A stretch of 64,000 bases of DNA. It comes from Taxillus chinensis. Lineage: Eukaryota > Streptophyta > Magnoliopsida > Santalales > Loranthaceae. The position numbers were made by a program, and so were the translations under genes. Within the stretch, counting starts at the first letter, position 1. Every line of letters starts with the position of its first letter. The notes under the pieces are model-generated. The model was given only the letters and a program-made list of their open reading frames with translations. It was not told the DNA's origin and did not search any database. Where the stretch lies: positions 89,784 to 153,783 of the forward strand of contig JAKCVP010000388.1 in assembly GCA_023512835.1 (NCBI GenBank), read 5' to 3'. This document shows positions 46,265 through 57,265 of the stretch, piece by piece.

Positions 46265-48143
46265 TGTGGATTGTTGTGTAGAGTAAATTGAATTACACTT
46301 TTGTCAGGGGGGATGCTGAATCCGCCAGAGCAAGTAGCAGGTGAGTTCGAGAAGCTACCTTTGAAACAGGCGCTCACAAGTGTCTTCTCGACGCCTATTG
46401 TACGCGGCACTGTTTCTAGGAGTAGTCCAGGTCTATCGTGAAGTCGGAGAGGTCGAGTCGGGATGCAGGTGCATTATCCGAAGGGGTAGCGGATGTGGGT
46501 TTGCTCCATGTATCCGCAATTTGCTTGGCATTGCAGGACAGAGATCGAAGGGGATGACCACTGCTTTGTTTTGTAATGCAGATATGGTTGAGACAAAGTC
46601 TGAAACTTGTGACGTCTTCATCAAGAGTCGTCGTCAACGGGTCTAGCAGCGACAGGTCCCTTCGACCCGCTCGGGAGGCGAATACTAATCACGACTGCGG
46701 ATACCTTGCCAGCAAGCAAGAGCTTCGAGATTGATCTGTGTGAGCTGACCTGATCGATCCATGTAGATCTCTATTCGGTTATCGAGGCGCTAGGCATGCT
46801 GCGATCTGGGACGCGTTTTGTTGCCTTGAGCATGGCGTCAACGCGGAGACATCTAATGCGCAGACAGCACGGATGTTGAGCATGCGCCTGCTTTCTTTGC
46901 GGACAAAGCCAATACTTACCACACTTCGTTTGCTTTTCCTGAAGGAGTGAAATGCTATGGTGTGTGCGAAGACGTAATTTGCTTCAGTACGAGGCGTGGC
47001 GGCGTTGGTGAGGGGGGAGGGGGAAGGGCTCAGATCGACCGATATCCGCAGGCTTGCCCGTCTAACTCAGCCCAATTGTGCACCGTCCTTATCATCTGCA
47101 GGACCGTCGGTACCCGCAGCTGAATGGTCGAGGCCCAAGGTTCCCACTGTTTCGGTACATGCATCACAGGGTTGCCAGTGTCCTCCTTGCGGCTCTGCTA
47201 CCAGCAAGTCCAGATCATTGGCATTCACACATGAGTATGACGCGGATTGGAAATGGAAGACACCGAAGCCTTGACATTCTTCCTCGCGGAAAAGACTTCC
47301 TGAAGTAATCCATTTGAGAATGTCGAAGGCGGTGGATAGGATCGACTGGCCTGAGGTCAGCAGGCTTTTTTTAGGGACTCAGTGATTTGTCCACGTAGGG
47401 TCGCAGCTCTGGTCCAAGGCAAGGCAAAAGTCGAATCATAGTGAATGTGATGCAGACTTGCTACGCAAAGAGGTCAACCCATCGTAACTGAAGAGGCGCC
47501 AAGAGTGCAGAGGGACCAGAGAATCATGTCCAGTGTAGAGGCACTCAGACAATGACAGCACGGGCAAATACCCTGCTTTACCTCTTCTCGCACCTGTCGG
47601 CTTCGAAACTTCCGCCGTGCATAGTGTTTAGCTTTGTTGCACCGTCATGCTTCACCAGGGGCGGGCCCGGCGGGGACGTGACAGTAGGTATGAGACACAC
47701 ACACATACACACACTCCGCCGTTGACCGATCTTCGACTCGCACCTTCTCTGTCGAACACGGCAAGCACGCACGGCACGGTACGTCGTGTTTCGAACTTCC
47801 ATGTGGCTCTATGGATCATGACGCTTGATCACGCTCGGATCGTCACGTCTTCTCGCTCCTCAAACAGCCGCGGGAGGCAGGTGCTCTGGGTTCAGGCCAA
47901 GGATTTTGCGATCAAATGATGGCTGAAGTCGAGCAACATGGCATGGTACAGCACAGGAGTCAGACATTGCACAGTACAGTCAACATTACCAAAAGATTGG
48001 CAGATGTAGTTGAGAGTTTTGGGAGGAGAGGACAGGGGATCAAAAGTGGAATGAGAATCCTAGGTTTCCTATTTCTATCAAGTCTACCGAAACGGTATCT
48101 CTCAGATGTGCACATTTCCCATTTACGTCGCAAATGTGCCCTG
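46265..48143. other. Gene-free stretch
   Basis: 1.9 kb. Monooxygenase promoter at the left; 3' flank of the secreted-protein gene at the right. Short protein-like frames at 46416-46640 (-) lack a usable start and disagree with one another. A small (CA)n run lies near 47694-47714. Confidence 0.45.
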
Positions 48144-48809
48144 TTACTTTGGGTCCACCATGTCCCTCTCCTTGTCCTTTGCGAGTCCAGCCAAGATCAG
48201 CACGTCGTCTCGTCGAGCTTCGATGACTTCTCTCACACGCGCTTCATTCTCACGCAACTTTCGGCCAAGGGCCTTCTTAGTACTGGTCGTGACCGCCCTT
48301 GTAAGCAACGAAAGTGACGGAGAAGTCGGTGTCTGAAGGGTTGATGGGGCCCTTTGGCGTCGTGACTGTGAGAGGAATGTGGGCTTGCCCTGCAGAGTGG
48401 CGTTCTTCGACGTCAGAAGGTCTGTCCAGGTCAGGTTGATGTAGAGAGTGTTGCCTTTCCCAAGGTCCTTGCTCAGATATGCGGTAAAAGTAGAGAAGAC
48501 AGACGTGGCCTGGTCGTTCCTCAAGACAGGATGGGGGTCAATTGAAAAAGTCTCGGTGCCCACGGTGTCCTTGAGAATTGAGCCGGTAGCTGTGTGAGAG
48601 TTACCTTGGTCTGGCGAAGTGAGCTGGTACTGGAAGTTCCACTCATGCTTCTCATTCACCGCGAGAGGTCCCTTGTCCTTGGTGGCTTGAGCGGTGAAGG
48701 TCCGCTTGATCACAGCGCTCTCGTCGAAGCGGTTGCTTCCAGATGAAGGAGGAGTGACAGCCGAGGTCAAGGCACTGAGGCCAAAGAGGGCGAGGGCGAC
48801 GAACTGCAT
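48144..48809 (-). CDS. Small secreted protein, reading frame possibly shifted
   Basis: Starts with a good signal peptide (MQFVALALFGLSALTSAV) and continues as a beta-rich domain (KHEWNFQYQLTSPD, VFSTFTAYLSKDLGKGNTLY, INLTWTDLLTSKNATLQ). The uninterrupted frame gives 221 residues, but after about residue 140 (near 48385) it turns into a basic, low-complexity tail (QSRRQRAPSTLQTPTSPSLS). From the same point another frame reads IPLTVTTPKGPINPSDTDFS and stops at 48277-48279, which looks far more like the natural continuation of the domain. No intron of plausible size explains the switch, so a one-base deletion (or two-base insertion), real or a sequencing error, is suspected. Family not recognised. 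Confidence 0.65.
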   Translation of the reverse strand: MQFVALALFGLSALTSAVTPPSSGSNRFDESAVIKRTFTAQATKDKGPLAVNEKHEWNFQYQLTSPDQGNSHTATGSILKDTVGTETFSIDPHPVLRNDQATSVFSTFTAYLSKDLGKGNTLYINLTWTDLLTSKNATLQGKPTFLSQSRRQRAPSTLQTPTSPSLSLLTRAVTTSTKKALGRKLRENEARVREVIEARRDDVLILAGLAKDKERDMVDPK

Positions 48810-51200
48810 GTTGAAGTTTGGATTTTAGTGGTAATAGTAGCGAGTGAAGCTGTAGGATAAAGTACTGGTCTGATGAAAGAGTCGCTCTGGTCGCCAGGTA
48901 CTCTTATATAGTGCTCACTTTGCAAATCTCCGCTCAGAAAGGGACAGCAGACTCGACGTACTTGAATCGTGTATCTGGAGCATACAAAACTGCTAGGCCT
49001 AGGTGCTCCCTGCATTCAGGGAGCGGTGTACAGCTGGTCTGAGATCGAGAACATGCTTAAGTCGTCGAATTGCGTGATACCGCAAATACTGCTCCGGACC
49101 CGACGTACGATGGTCCTTGGCGGCAGGGCAAGAATCCGATCACTGTTCACTGCGAGCTTGTTTCTGAAGATAGTACCCTTGGCCCTGGCTGCAAATCAAT
49201 TCGGTGCGAGGCTGCATTCGAACCAGGAAAGGACACTGCTTCAGAAGTGTCAGCCATGCGACAGATGCCAGAAACGTGTAGCAATTGCGGATTGAGGCCA
49301 TGAATTACTTCAATCTTATGCAAGCTGTCCAATGGCCGCCCTCTACCGCAACTCAAAGCACGATCGCAGCATACACATCAGTCGCTTCAGATGATCGCGT
49401 GTCTTACTTGACCATTGGTACGTTGGTGACGATGCCTTTGCCATGCTGGCTGTGTCGAGGTGGACTGATGGGCATGGATGGAATTGCGAGTCAATAAAGG
49501 TACAGTCAACCCCCGCTGAGTGAATATCGGCTAACTCGATATCCCGCCTAAGTCAATCAAGGCCGCCTATACAATCTCGTTCCTCACCGAAGATTGAATA
49601 ATCCCGGGGTTCCAGAATACTCCCTTGATTATTAGCTTAGTCAGCTACATATATATTAGTTTAGCAAGGTTACTTTGACCCTAGATTAGGGCTATCCTCA
49701 AGTATTTCGAGGGATGATCTAAGCTACGTGATTATAAATCACCTATATGTGATCCTCGATAACCTAATAACCTCGTTTGTATCACGTCCGGGGACCGCAC
49801 CAGGTCCATGAGTTAGCGGGCTTTGACTATAGCCTACAGCGACTGACTCGATTCTCAGATCGCTGACGAGGCCTCCGCGTGGTCCGTTACAGAGCGGTCC
49901 AGACGAAGAGACCATGCTACAGCCGTTCAATCCGGCTTCTGTGGCAGATGGGCAGCGGCAGAAGCGGGCTACGGCTCTAGGAAATCGGGGGATGATTCTG
50001 AGTCCCTGTCAGAATCGGGGCGCCCACGTGGAAACGTACCACAGCATTGGGCAGATACATCTAGACGTGAAGGGTGGGACTTGTGTTAGCCCAGGCGTCT
50101 CGTCTACTGGACATGGCCTGATGCCGGTAATGGGCCAGCGGCTTTCGCGCATCGTGGTTTCGTGCCAGAATCACGGCTTCGCATACCAAAACAAGGGGCT
50201 CAGATGCGGAATTTGAAGGTAGAATGAGGTGATGATGAAACGCTCATCAATGTGCTGCAACGAAGGTACAGTGGCAATAATGATCTGGGGGAAACTGGGG
50301 TCGGACGGAGCGCAAGAGAGTCGGTATGATCCTCACTCTCGGCCGAGCTCCTCTGCCAGCCTCTACAGACATGCTCATTGCGTAAGAAGATGAACGTCAG
50401 CACGTTCCAGGTACCTTGAGCATGGGGTGATGTGGCGGTACGGGGCGGTCACGCAGGAGCGGGCCCTTTCTGGAAGGAGTCATTGGTCCAAAGATGCTTA
50501 TGCAAGCAGTATGTCGGCATGTCATTGTCACCTGTGAACAAAAGGCAACAGGGCAAAGTCGAGGGAAGGTTGACAAGTTGGGGGCAACACGTGTGCAGCG
50601 TCCCTGCCGTTTCGCAGCGGCTGCAAGACCAGGGTCAGGGGAGCAGAGCAAGACTTGCATGTCGTCCAGGAGAGGCAGTACGTTGCAATTTGGCGGATGC
50701 CATCCAGCGGGACAGACGGTCGACTGCACAGTTGTATAGGGGCAAGGGTTGGAATTCTCTCTTCAGATGAATGCGTGGAAGGGCCCCTGGAGGGGATCCC
50801 AAAAAGGACGGTCTGAAGGCGTGTCTCGGAAGTAGAAGCTAGGCGGCAGGGAGTCTTGCAGAGGGCAGCGGGTGCAGTGGCACGATGCAGACAGCAATGG
50901 GCGAGATTGAAGACGAGAGCCAGAAAGTCGGGAGGAGACCAGGGCACGGGCGTTGGAGGCAGGTACAATCGTACTGTCTGTGCCTCTAGCGATGGAAGGA
51001 GCGACCCCACCAAGTATGCCGGCACGCCGGCTAACGCCCCACCAGCTGTCGGCTACCTGGGAGGCTAGCCGCAACGTCCGTACTGGCTCTACGCCTCGAG
51101 CCTCAGCTTCACCACCTCGCCGCAGCCATGTAGCCAGTCCCTCCTGCATCCCTGAGATTCTCTAACGCCCATCCCAATCACCCTTGTCCTCACTGAAAGC
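48810..51200. other. Gene-free stretch with transposon end and orphan fragment
   Basis: 2.4 kb. Contains an 8-bp perfect hairpin with a 4-nt loop (49005-49024), a start-less Cys-containing frame (about 49046-49303, +), a pogo-like transposon end (49501 onward) and nothing else supported. The right part includes the promoter of the isomerase gene. Confidence 0.5.
49501..49790. mobile_element. One end of a pogo/Fot1-like DNA transposon (remnant)
   Basis: TA at 49501-49502 is followed by CAGTCAACCCCCGC, the type of terminus seen in fungal Tc1-mariner/pogo elements (TA target site, CAGT start, CCCC run). Just inside are three degenerate ~16-bp units (CCCGCTGAGTGAATAT / CGGCTAACTCGATAT / CCCGCCTAAGTCAATCA) that look like transposase-binding repeats. 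The sequence to about 49790 is clearly more AT-rich than its surroundings and has small palindromes (GTGATTATAAATCAC at 49728-49742). No matching inverted terminus and no transposase frame occur nearby, so this is a truncated copy; the right boundary is an estimate. Confidence 0.6.
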
Positions 51201-52143
51201 ATGGCCGACACCACAGATCCCCTCAAGGCAATCCTCTTCGAGAAGCGTGGGAAAGCAGCCATCATCACCATCAATCTTCCTCACAAGCTCAACGCAGTCA
51301 CGCAACCATGCTATTTTCGCATTGGCAATCTGCTCTCGCAAATCGCTGAGATGGACGACATCGTCTTCACCGTCGTGCGCGGCACGGGTCGCTTCTGGTC
51401 TGCGTGAGTCACTCTCCCGCTGCCTCTGCCTGCCGCTGGCTCCCCGCAGCTGTCCCATTCCATTACGTGGATTCATCTGACACACGAGCAGAGGTGCAGA
51501 TGTTACCATTTCCCGTGACAGCGAAGAAATTCAGAAAGATGTCAAGGGCCACTGGGTCAAGTCCTTCGTCGCCTTCAACATGCACAACACCTACCAATGG
51601 TACACGCACCCCAAGATTCTCATTGTAGCTCTCAATGGGCCTGCGATCGGCATGTCAGCTGCCCTGACTGCCCATGCCGATTTCGTCTATGCTGCGCCAC
51701 ACGCATGGCTGCTCACCCCTTTCACATCCCTCGGCCTTGTCGCAGAGGGAGGCTCATCGCGCGCATTCGTCGAGAGACTGGGTATAAGCAAGGCGAATGA
51801 GGCTCTGCTAATGAGTAAGAAGATTACAATTGACGATCTGGTACGGACCGGCTATGTCAACAAGGTCATCGAGGCTGGCGGGGGCGACAGAGCGACCGGC
51901 AAGGGCATTGATGATACCAAATTCCTTAATGCCGTACTGAAAGAGATCGACGACACACTGGGCGACCATCTGAGCCATTACAGTATGCTCAAAATGAAGA
52001 AGCTGATCCGCAAGCCGAGCCGTGCATTGATGGACCAGGCTGGTGTCGACGAGGTCTTTGGCGGTCTGGACGTCTTCATGAAGGAGATCCCGCAGAAGGA
52101 ATTCGCCAAAATTGCTAGCGGTGCCAAAAGGCATAAGATGTAG
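51201..52143 (+). CDS. Enoyl-CoA hydratase/isomerase family protein (ECI-like)
   Basis: Crotonase-fold enzyme, most like the peroxisomal delta3,delta2-enoyl-CoA isomerases needed for beta-oxidation of unsaturated fatty acids. Exons 51201-51403 and 51492-52143 (88-nt intron); 284 residues. Marks: AAIITINLPHKLNAVT at the start of the fold, TVVRGTGRFWSAGADVTISR (first oxyanion-hole strand, spanning the splice junction), then ILIVALNGPAIGMSAALTAH (second oxyanion hole), and HAWLLTPFTSLGLVAEGGSS with the Glu typical of ECI. The C-terminus reads KRHKM, at best a weak PTS1-like ending, so peroxisomal location is plausible but unproven. Stop lies 41 bp from the stop of convergent MID1. Confidence 0.9.
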
Positions 52144-52184
52144 GGTTCGTTGTCGGTAAGGGAGGCATCAATTCATGTTCACAT

Positions 52185-54167
52185 CTAGATCAGGTCGCTC
52201 GACCACCATGCCACCCAGAGGGCTCCTCCCAACATCCACCAAACGCTCGCTTGCGCGCGACTACCTGTGTTGACCTCGTAGACTACACCAGGGGCACTGC
52301 ATGTACTCGCGCCCCCTTTTGTGTTCCCTCTCGCTCCATAACTAGCTCTGAGCATGCGGCTGCCAGGCTGTGGACAACTGAAACCGAGCCTGGCGGGGCA
52401 ATGCCTCACAATATCGAAACACAGATCCTCGCAAGGTAGCACTTCATGATATGGACCTGGCTGTATAACACCTCCAATGGTATCGTTGTTGCGCGAAGAG
52501 TTGGTCGCCAGCCAGCTTTGCAAGGTTGAGTTGTCAACAAATCCCGATGGGATGGGAGCTGCGCCGGAAATTGCTGGTTGCGCGAGATTGCGCGGCATGA
52601 GATACCACTGCTCGTCATCGACAGTCGCTTCTGGCGGTGAGTCGTCTACTGCGTCCGCCGGTCCCGTCGGATACTGTACTTGCGCTCCAGACGTGAAATC
52701 TTCGCATCGTGGTATCGTCACAGCGCAAAGCCATGTTTTGTATGCTGCCGCGCAAGCTGTGCAATTCGTGACAAGCGAATACTGCCCACTTGGCGTAATG
52801 TTGCATGGGATTTGCTGCAGCGCTAGCGAGAAGTTCTGATAGAGATTGTATGCTTGTTGGTCATAGATTTGCTTGAGCTCACCCACAGACTTACGGAAGG
52901 GATTGGCCGGCACCGCGTACTCGACCTGGTCGCAGAATGGTAGATCGTAGATGACTTGACAATTCTGGTCACGCTTGGTCTTGAACGTCATGGCCTTGAA
53001 AATGGCGCCTCCACCGCCAACCACGCCCGGAGCAGAGGGTTGCGAAGTCGAATTGCCCGTCCGGGCGAGAATTCCATAGTAATTGGATGTCCGATTGAGT
53101 CCGGGCACATAGAACTCTTCTTCGGGAACTTTGTCGGGCTGGTTGCGACTGATGGTCTTGTTGTAGCCAGGAGCAGCTGGCTTCAGCACGGACGCAGCAC
53201 CGCTGAGCCCGCAGTAAGAATGCATCATGCCTTTGATTGCTGTATTGTTCGTATTGGCCACAAACACGTCGAGAGGCGCATTGTTCGTGCTGTTGAGCCA
53301 ATTGTTCCTGCTTATTTCTGTCGAATTGTCTGGCGCTAGATTGGTGAGGTTTGAGGTAATAAGCAAGGCGGCGTTTGGATCAGCGTCGATCAAGAATAGC
53401 TCCGGGAGCGTCTCGAGATAGGAATGGTAGAAGGTGTCCAATGATACAGCGATTTGATAGCTCCACGCCGTGTTCCCCGAGACCTGAACGTCAGGACCAA
53501 CTACGCCAAGGTATACAGATGAAGCCACGTTTGCTGTGAAGTTCGCGAAGCCTTCCACCAATGGTACAGATGCCTGTTGATCGGGAGCGCCAGAGCTCGG
53601 GCCTGGATTAGGGTTACTACTGCTCGTTGATATATATAAAGTTAGTTGTGGTGGGTTGGATGCATCTTGCTGCTGTGTAAAAGCAGGCTGCAAACATGTC
53701 GTAATCGATACATAGACGGATCTAGTCACACCGTTCTGACGTTTCCCCAAAATCTCCACGTCTTGTAAGTCTCGAAGATCTAGATTGTCGCGCGCGTCGC
53801 GGGGGTTCTGCGTCGTAGGGAGCGTGAAACTGTAGAACATGGCGTTCGAAGCCCCTGGTACTGCGTTCATGAGGACCGGCGTGTTCGTCTCGAGTCCCTT
53901 TGGTGCGACCGTAGCCGTTGGTGCGCGTGCGAATTGGACATTGTCGCGTCTGGAGATTGTGGGTGTGGTCTCATCATGGATCTCGTCTGAAGTATCGTTC
54001 GGTATGTTTGCAACAGTCTCATCTGACTCGGCTGCTGGTATCGCAAGGGGTATCGTGAGCTCAGTGGGCTCATCGGCACATAGAGCAGCGGATATGAAAG
54101 TGAGAAGCGTCGCTATCACGAAGAGCCATCGTGTCGGCCAGGACAGGAGGGGTTTCGAGGGGGTCAT
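52185..54167 (-). CDS. MID1: Stretch-activated calcium channel component Mid1
   Basis: Regulatory subunit of the high-affinity Ca2+ influx system at the plasma membrane/ER, partner of Cch1, needed for Ca2+ entry during mating, stress and hyphal growth. 660 residues in one exon. N-terminal signal peptide (WLFVIATLLTFISAALCA). The extracellular part is rich in Asn-x-Ser/Thr sites, as usual for Mid1. Family blocks: FYSFTLPTTQN, GMMHSYCGLSGA, LPFCDQVEYAVPAN and the Cys-rich C-terminal section with NCTACAAAYKTWLCAVTIPR and LPCEDLCFDIVRHCPARLGF. Ends in a hydrophobic stretch (WWMLGGALWVAWWSSDLI) preceded by small residues, consistent with a C-terminal membrane or GPI-type anchor. Length is typical for filamentous fungi. 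Confidence 0.93.
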   Translation of the reverse strand: MTPSKPLLSWPTRWLFVIATLLTFISAALCADEPTELTIPLAIPAAESDETVANIPNDTSDEIHDETTPTISRRDNVQFARAPTATVAPKGLETNTPVLMNAVPGASNAMFYSFTLPTTQNPRDARDNLDLRDLQDVEILGKRQNGVTRSVYVSITTCLQPAFTQQQDASNPPQLTLYISTSSSNPNPGPSSGAPDQQASVPLVEGFANFTANVASSVYLGVVGPDVQVSGNTAWSYQIAVSLDTFYHSYLETLPELFLIDADPNAALLITSNLTNLAPDNSTEISRNNWLNSTNNAPLDVFVANTNNTAIKGMMHSYCGLSGAASVLKPAAPGYNKTISRNQPDKVPEEEFYVPGLNRTSNYYGILARTGNSTSQPSAPGVVGGGGAIFKAMTFKTKRDQNCQVIYDLPFCDQVEYAVPANPFRKSVGELKQIYDQQAYNLYQNFSLALQQIPCNITPSGQYSLVTNCTACAAAYKTWLCAVTIPRCEDFTSGAQVQYPTGPADAVDDSPPEATVDDEQWYLMPRNLAQPAISGAAPIPSGFVDNSTLQSWLATNSSRNNDTIGGVIQPGPYHEVLPCEDLCFDIVRHCPARLGFSCPQPGSRMLRASYGARGNTKGGASTCSAPGVVYEVNTGSRAQASVWWMLGGALWVAWWSSDLI

Positions 54168-56183
54168 GCCACCGCCTTAGTTGAGCATACTTGGTTCCAA
54201 GCGCGGCGGGAAAACGGGACACAGGTGCGAAGGTTCGATCTTAAAGGTACTAGGCGTATCAAGAAGAGTGAGGGAATGTAGGAGGGCGACGGCGTGCAGC
54301 ACAAACGTCGACGAGAGTGTTCTTGGCTGGGCAAGGGATGAGGAAGGCCCCAAACTTTGACCCTCTCCAGAAAGTCTATTTTAGGAGCAGCTGCCTCCGC
54401 AGAGCCGCAAAACTTAACCTTGACCTCCGATCACAACTGTGCGTACAGGCAGTATATGTCGGTGTTTGTTAAGAACAGCTGCTAGATCCCTTAAAATCTC
54501 ACGACCATCTGCACGACTCACTCAAGTCAGATGGTACAGCATCTTGAGACAATATTTGCAGTCCGGGCATGGTCTTCTCTCTCCCTCCTTGTTGGCCTTT
54601 CAAGATTCAGTATTCTTTGCCATCTCACACCTTACCGCTTCTCACAATTGAGCTGTATGAGTCTGGCGGGGATCTTTCTCTTTCTCCGGTCTAGTCGTTT
54701 TCCCGTGAATTGTTGGGACAGCAGAGTGGCCCAGAGCAGATGAAACGGCAGTGGCTGGATTACCACGACCATGGCTTGGCCTTGATCACGCATTGCGGGT
54801 CTACAGGTTCATTGGTGACCATTTTAATATCATCCACGTATCTCTCTCAGTGTCTGCCGCGATAGTCAGGAGACCCCACGTAGATGAGAGGCGGTGTTCC
54901 TCTCAACGTTGAAGTCGCGGGCAAGGCCATGCTTGGCTCGCACCCAATGTCTTTCGGTACGTCAGATGCCTTTCACCCAATATAGAAATCGAGCTCCTCG
55001 TTGTCGGGGCAATAGTCCTCCTTGCAGACTTCACCTGAGCAAAGCGGTGAAGGAAGAGCGGGATCGGAATGGCAAGTATACTACTGGGCAGCCCTAAAAC
55101 ATGTTTGAGCTCTCTATACTACTTCGCATACGACGCGTGTTTTCGACTAACCATACACCGAAGAAAACTCGTCTTTGATAGACATGAGACATTAAGCAGC
55201 ACTGATCTTGGGTGTTGCAGCTTCTATAGCCAGAGATTACCAGTCAAACGACAGCCCATTGTTGGCGAATATAAGTCGTCACATGCTGAGAATGCCACTT
55301 TCACCAGAGGTCAATAGAATTATGTGGCCCATTCGATATGCCGGCTTCGGCGGGTAGTGGTTTTAATATTAGAGTTAGCGCCTGCTTCTTGCGGTATCTC
55401 GAGCATGGAGACGGACACACGCTCGGCCAATCATAGGCTTCTTACAGCTACCAGCTGCAGAAAGTCAGAGTCATACCGGCACGGCGACTGCAATGAGTTT
55501 GCGTTAAGAGGCTGTTCATATCATCTGGTAGGGTAAATGATCCATTCGTGGGCTCTCTTTGAGTCAGCGAGGCACCTTTCCGCATTGGAATCACCAGACT
55601 GTCGGGTCGTGCGGGTGTCACGGGCAGGCAGGAGCTAGTGCATCTCTCGTAAAGACTGCTCGGAGTTCCGCTGCCTCAAAAGGGTGCAGCGCCGGACCGT
55701 TTCTTCACGACACTGCGGAAATTGACTGCGATTCTAGTCGCTTATATCGTTTCTTGAGCCCATAGGTAGATAGTAAGTACGTCCATAGAGTGGGTGCCTA
55801 GACTGCCAGCTCATCGGGGTGAGCATTGTCGAGGGGCGCTCACCTATAGATACTTCCGATGAGCACCAGCGAATTCCTGTACTCCGAGTCCATGGAGATC
55901 ATCCTCGAGTGTGCTGCTTTACCGCGTGCCGCTGCATGGGTCACGTTGGACTGACGACCATTGGTCATTTTGAACACAAGTTTTGGCCCCAGGGGTACTA
56001 ACGTTGTCGCTAGAGCGGTTCAAGCCGCTGCCACCTTGAAGTCCACAAGCCAGACAAACAGCTTGGACTTTATAAGCATATGAGCCCCTTCCCACGTGTT
56101 GCCTGCCGATAAGTGAGCTTTGAGACGCTTGTTCATACAGAAGGCTCGCAGGAGTTCAGCGAGTTGCGCCTGAAAGCGAGGTC
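54168..56183. other. Gene-free stretch
   Basis: 2.0 kb with no supported gene; MID1 promoter on the left, acetyltransferase promoter on the right. Short frames only. TAGGTA-type motifs recur near 55764-55775. Confidence 0.5.
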
Positions 56184-56987
56184 ATGGGTTTCCGCGATGC
56201 GAACAGCAACGAAGACGATGAACTGGGCGTAATCCTTTACAACGCCTTTTTGACCGTGTGGTAAGTACATCTCCCAGGAAACGAGCTAGAGTTCTCTTTT
56301 GATCGCAAGTGTAGGAATCACAACTGGTTTCAGGGTATCAAGGAACCACTGCCACAAGCTGAATCACACGCACACCTGAAAACCCTGCCTGCACTTTGTC
56401 AAAATCGTTATGCGTTCTACCGATCACTCATCAAAGCCGTCCGGCTGCTCAAGGGCGAGGTGCTGGTCAACGAAGGCGATGATGAGCCAAGAATACAGGC
56501 GGTCTTGCTGTGGCTACCACCGCATGCGCGTCTGAGCATCACGAGTGTCGGCATTCTATACTCTTCGGGCATGCTCAGTGCGATGCTCAAGTATGGACCT
56601 GGACCCATCTATCGCGTCAATGTCACCTTCGAAGGCAACATTGATAAGATATGTAAAAATGCAAATATCGATACAGAGGGGTACGGGTTTTTGCAGATGT
56701 TGGCTTCAAATCCCAAGTGTGCGGGTCGAAGGGCGGCGAGCCGGCTGCTGGAGTGGCAAGTGAAGAGGCATTTTGCGCACTATCCAGGCGTCCCAATCAT
56801 GTTGGACACGACCACTGAGCAGGCGATCCGGGCGTATGAAGCGCTAGGATTCCAGACTGTGGGTAGTATTTCTGTTGACTCCGGCACAGATGTTGATGGC
56901 TACAAACTGGCGGGCGATGCGACTGATGCCCAGCGAGCGGAAGCAGCCAAAGTGCATATACAGCGCGTCATGGTCAGACGGCCTTGA
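56184..56987 (+). CDS. GNAT-family N-acetyltransferase
   Basis: Acetyl-CoA-dependent N-acetyltransferase, substrate unknown. Exons 56184-56260 and 56315-56987 (54-nt intron, GTAAGT donor); 249 residues. The intron splits ...AFLTVW-NHNWFQGIKEP, recovering the conserved first strand/helix. The acetyl-CoA segment reads YGFLQMLASNPKCAGRRAAS (about residues 165-185), a variant of the (Q/R)xxGx(G/A) loop, and it is followed by LLEWQVKRH and the late motif MLDTTTEQAIRAYEALGFQT usual in the fungal GNAT group. No targeting signal. Many paralogues of this type exist in fungi and are mostly uncharacterised. Confidence 0.85.
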
Positions 56988-57265
56988 GGGTCTGCACAGT
57001 GAGAATGTGCACGCCAAAGCGACTACTCATGCCCGAATATCTGAAGACCTGGGCACGTAGTTAAGACGAATAAACGAAGGAGTAGCTGTAGCTTATTACT
57101 ATCGTCATCGCTATTAGTGATCGGAGGCCTCTCTCCGGAATCGCTGCTTCCCACGCCGAGGCGAAGCCCAGAGCCTCACAGCATTGGTCCTTCGTCATAT
57201 TAGTACCAGAACAGCTCCCTCACCCAGCAAACGCATTGCTCAAACACCCTGTCACCACCACGGCC

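Noticed and set aside
46416..46640. Overlapping minus-strand frames (one ending DLSDFTIDLDYS) 150 bp upstream of the monooxygenase
   Set aside because: Two frames each look partly protein-like, but no ATG plus splice path unites them. Possibly a pseudogene piece; not strong enough to annotate.
49205..49225. Possible tRNA T-loop (minus-strand GGTTCGAAT)
   Set aside because: No pairing T-stem, anticodon arm or acceptor stem around it. No convincing tRNA was seen anywhere in the window.
49687..49694. TTAGGG telomere-like string
   Set aside because: Single copy inside an AT-rich transposon remnant, not a telomeric array.
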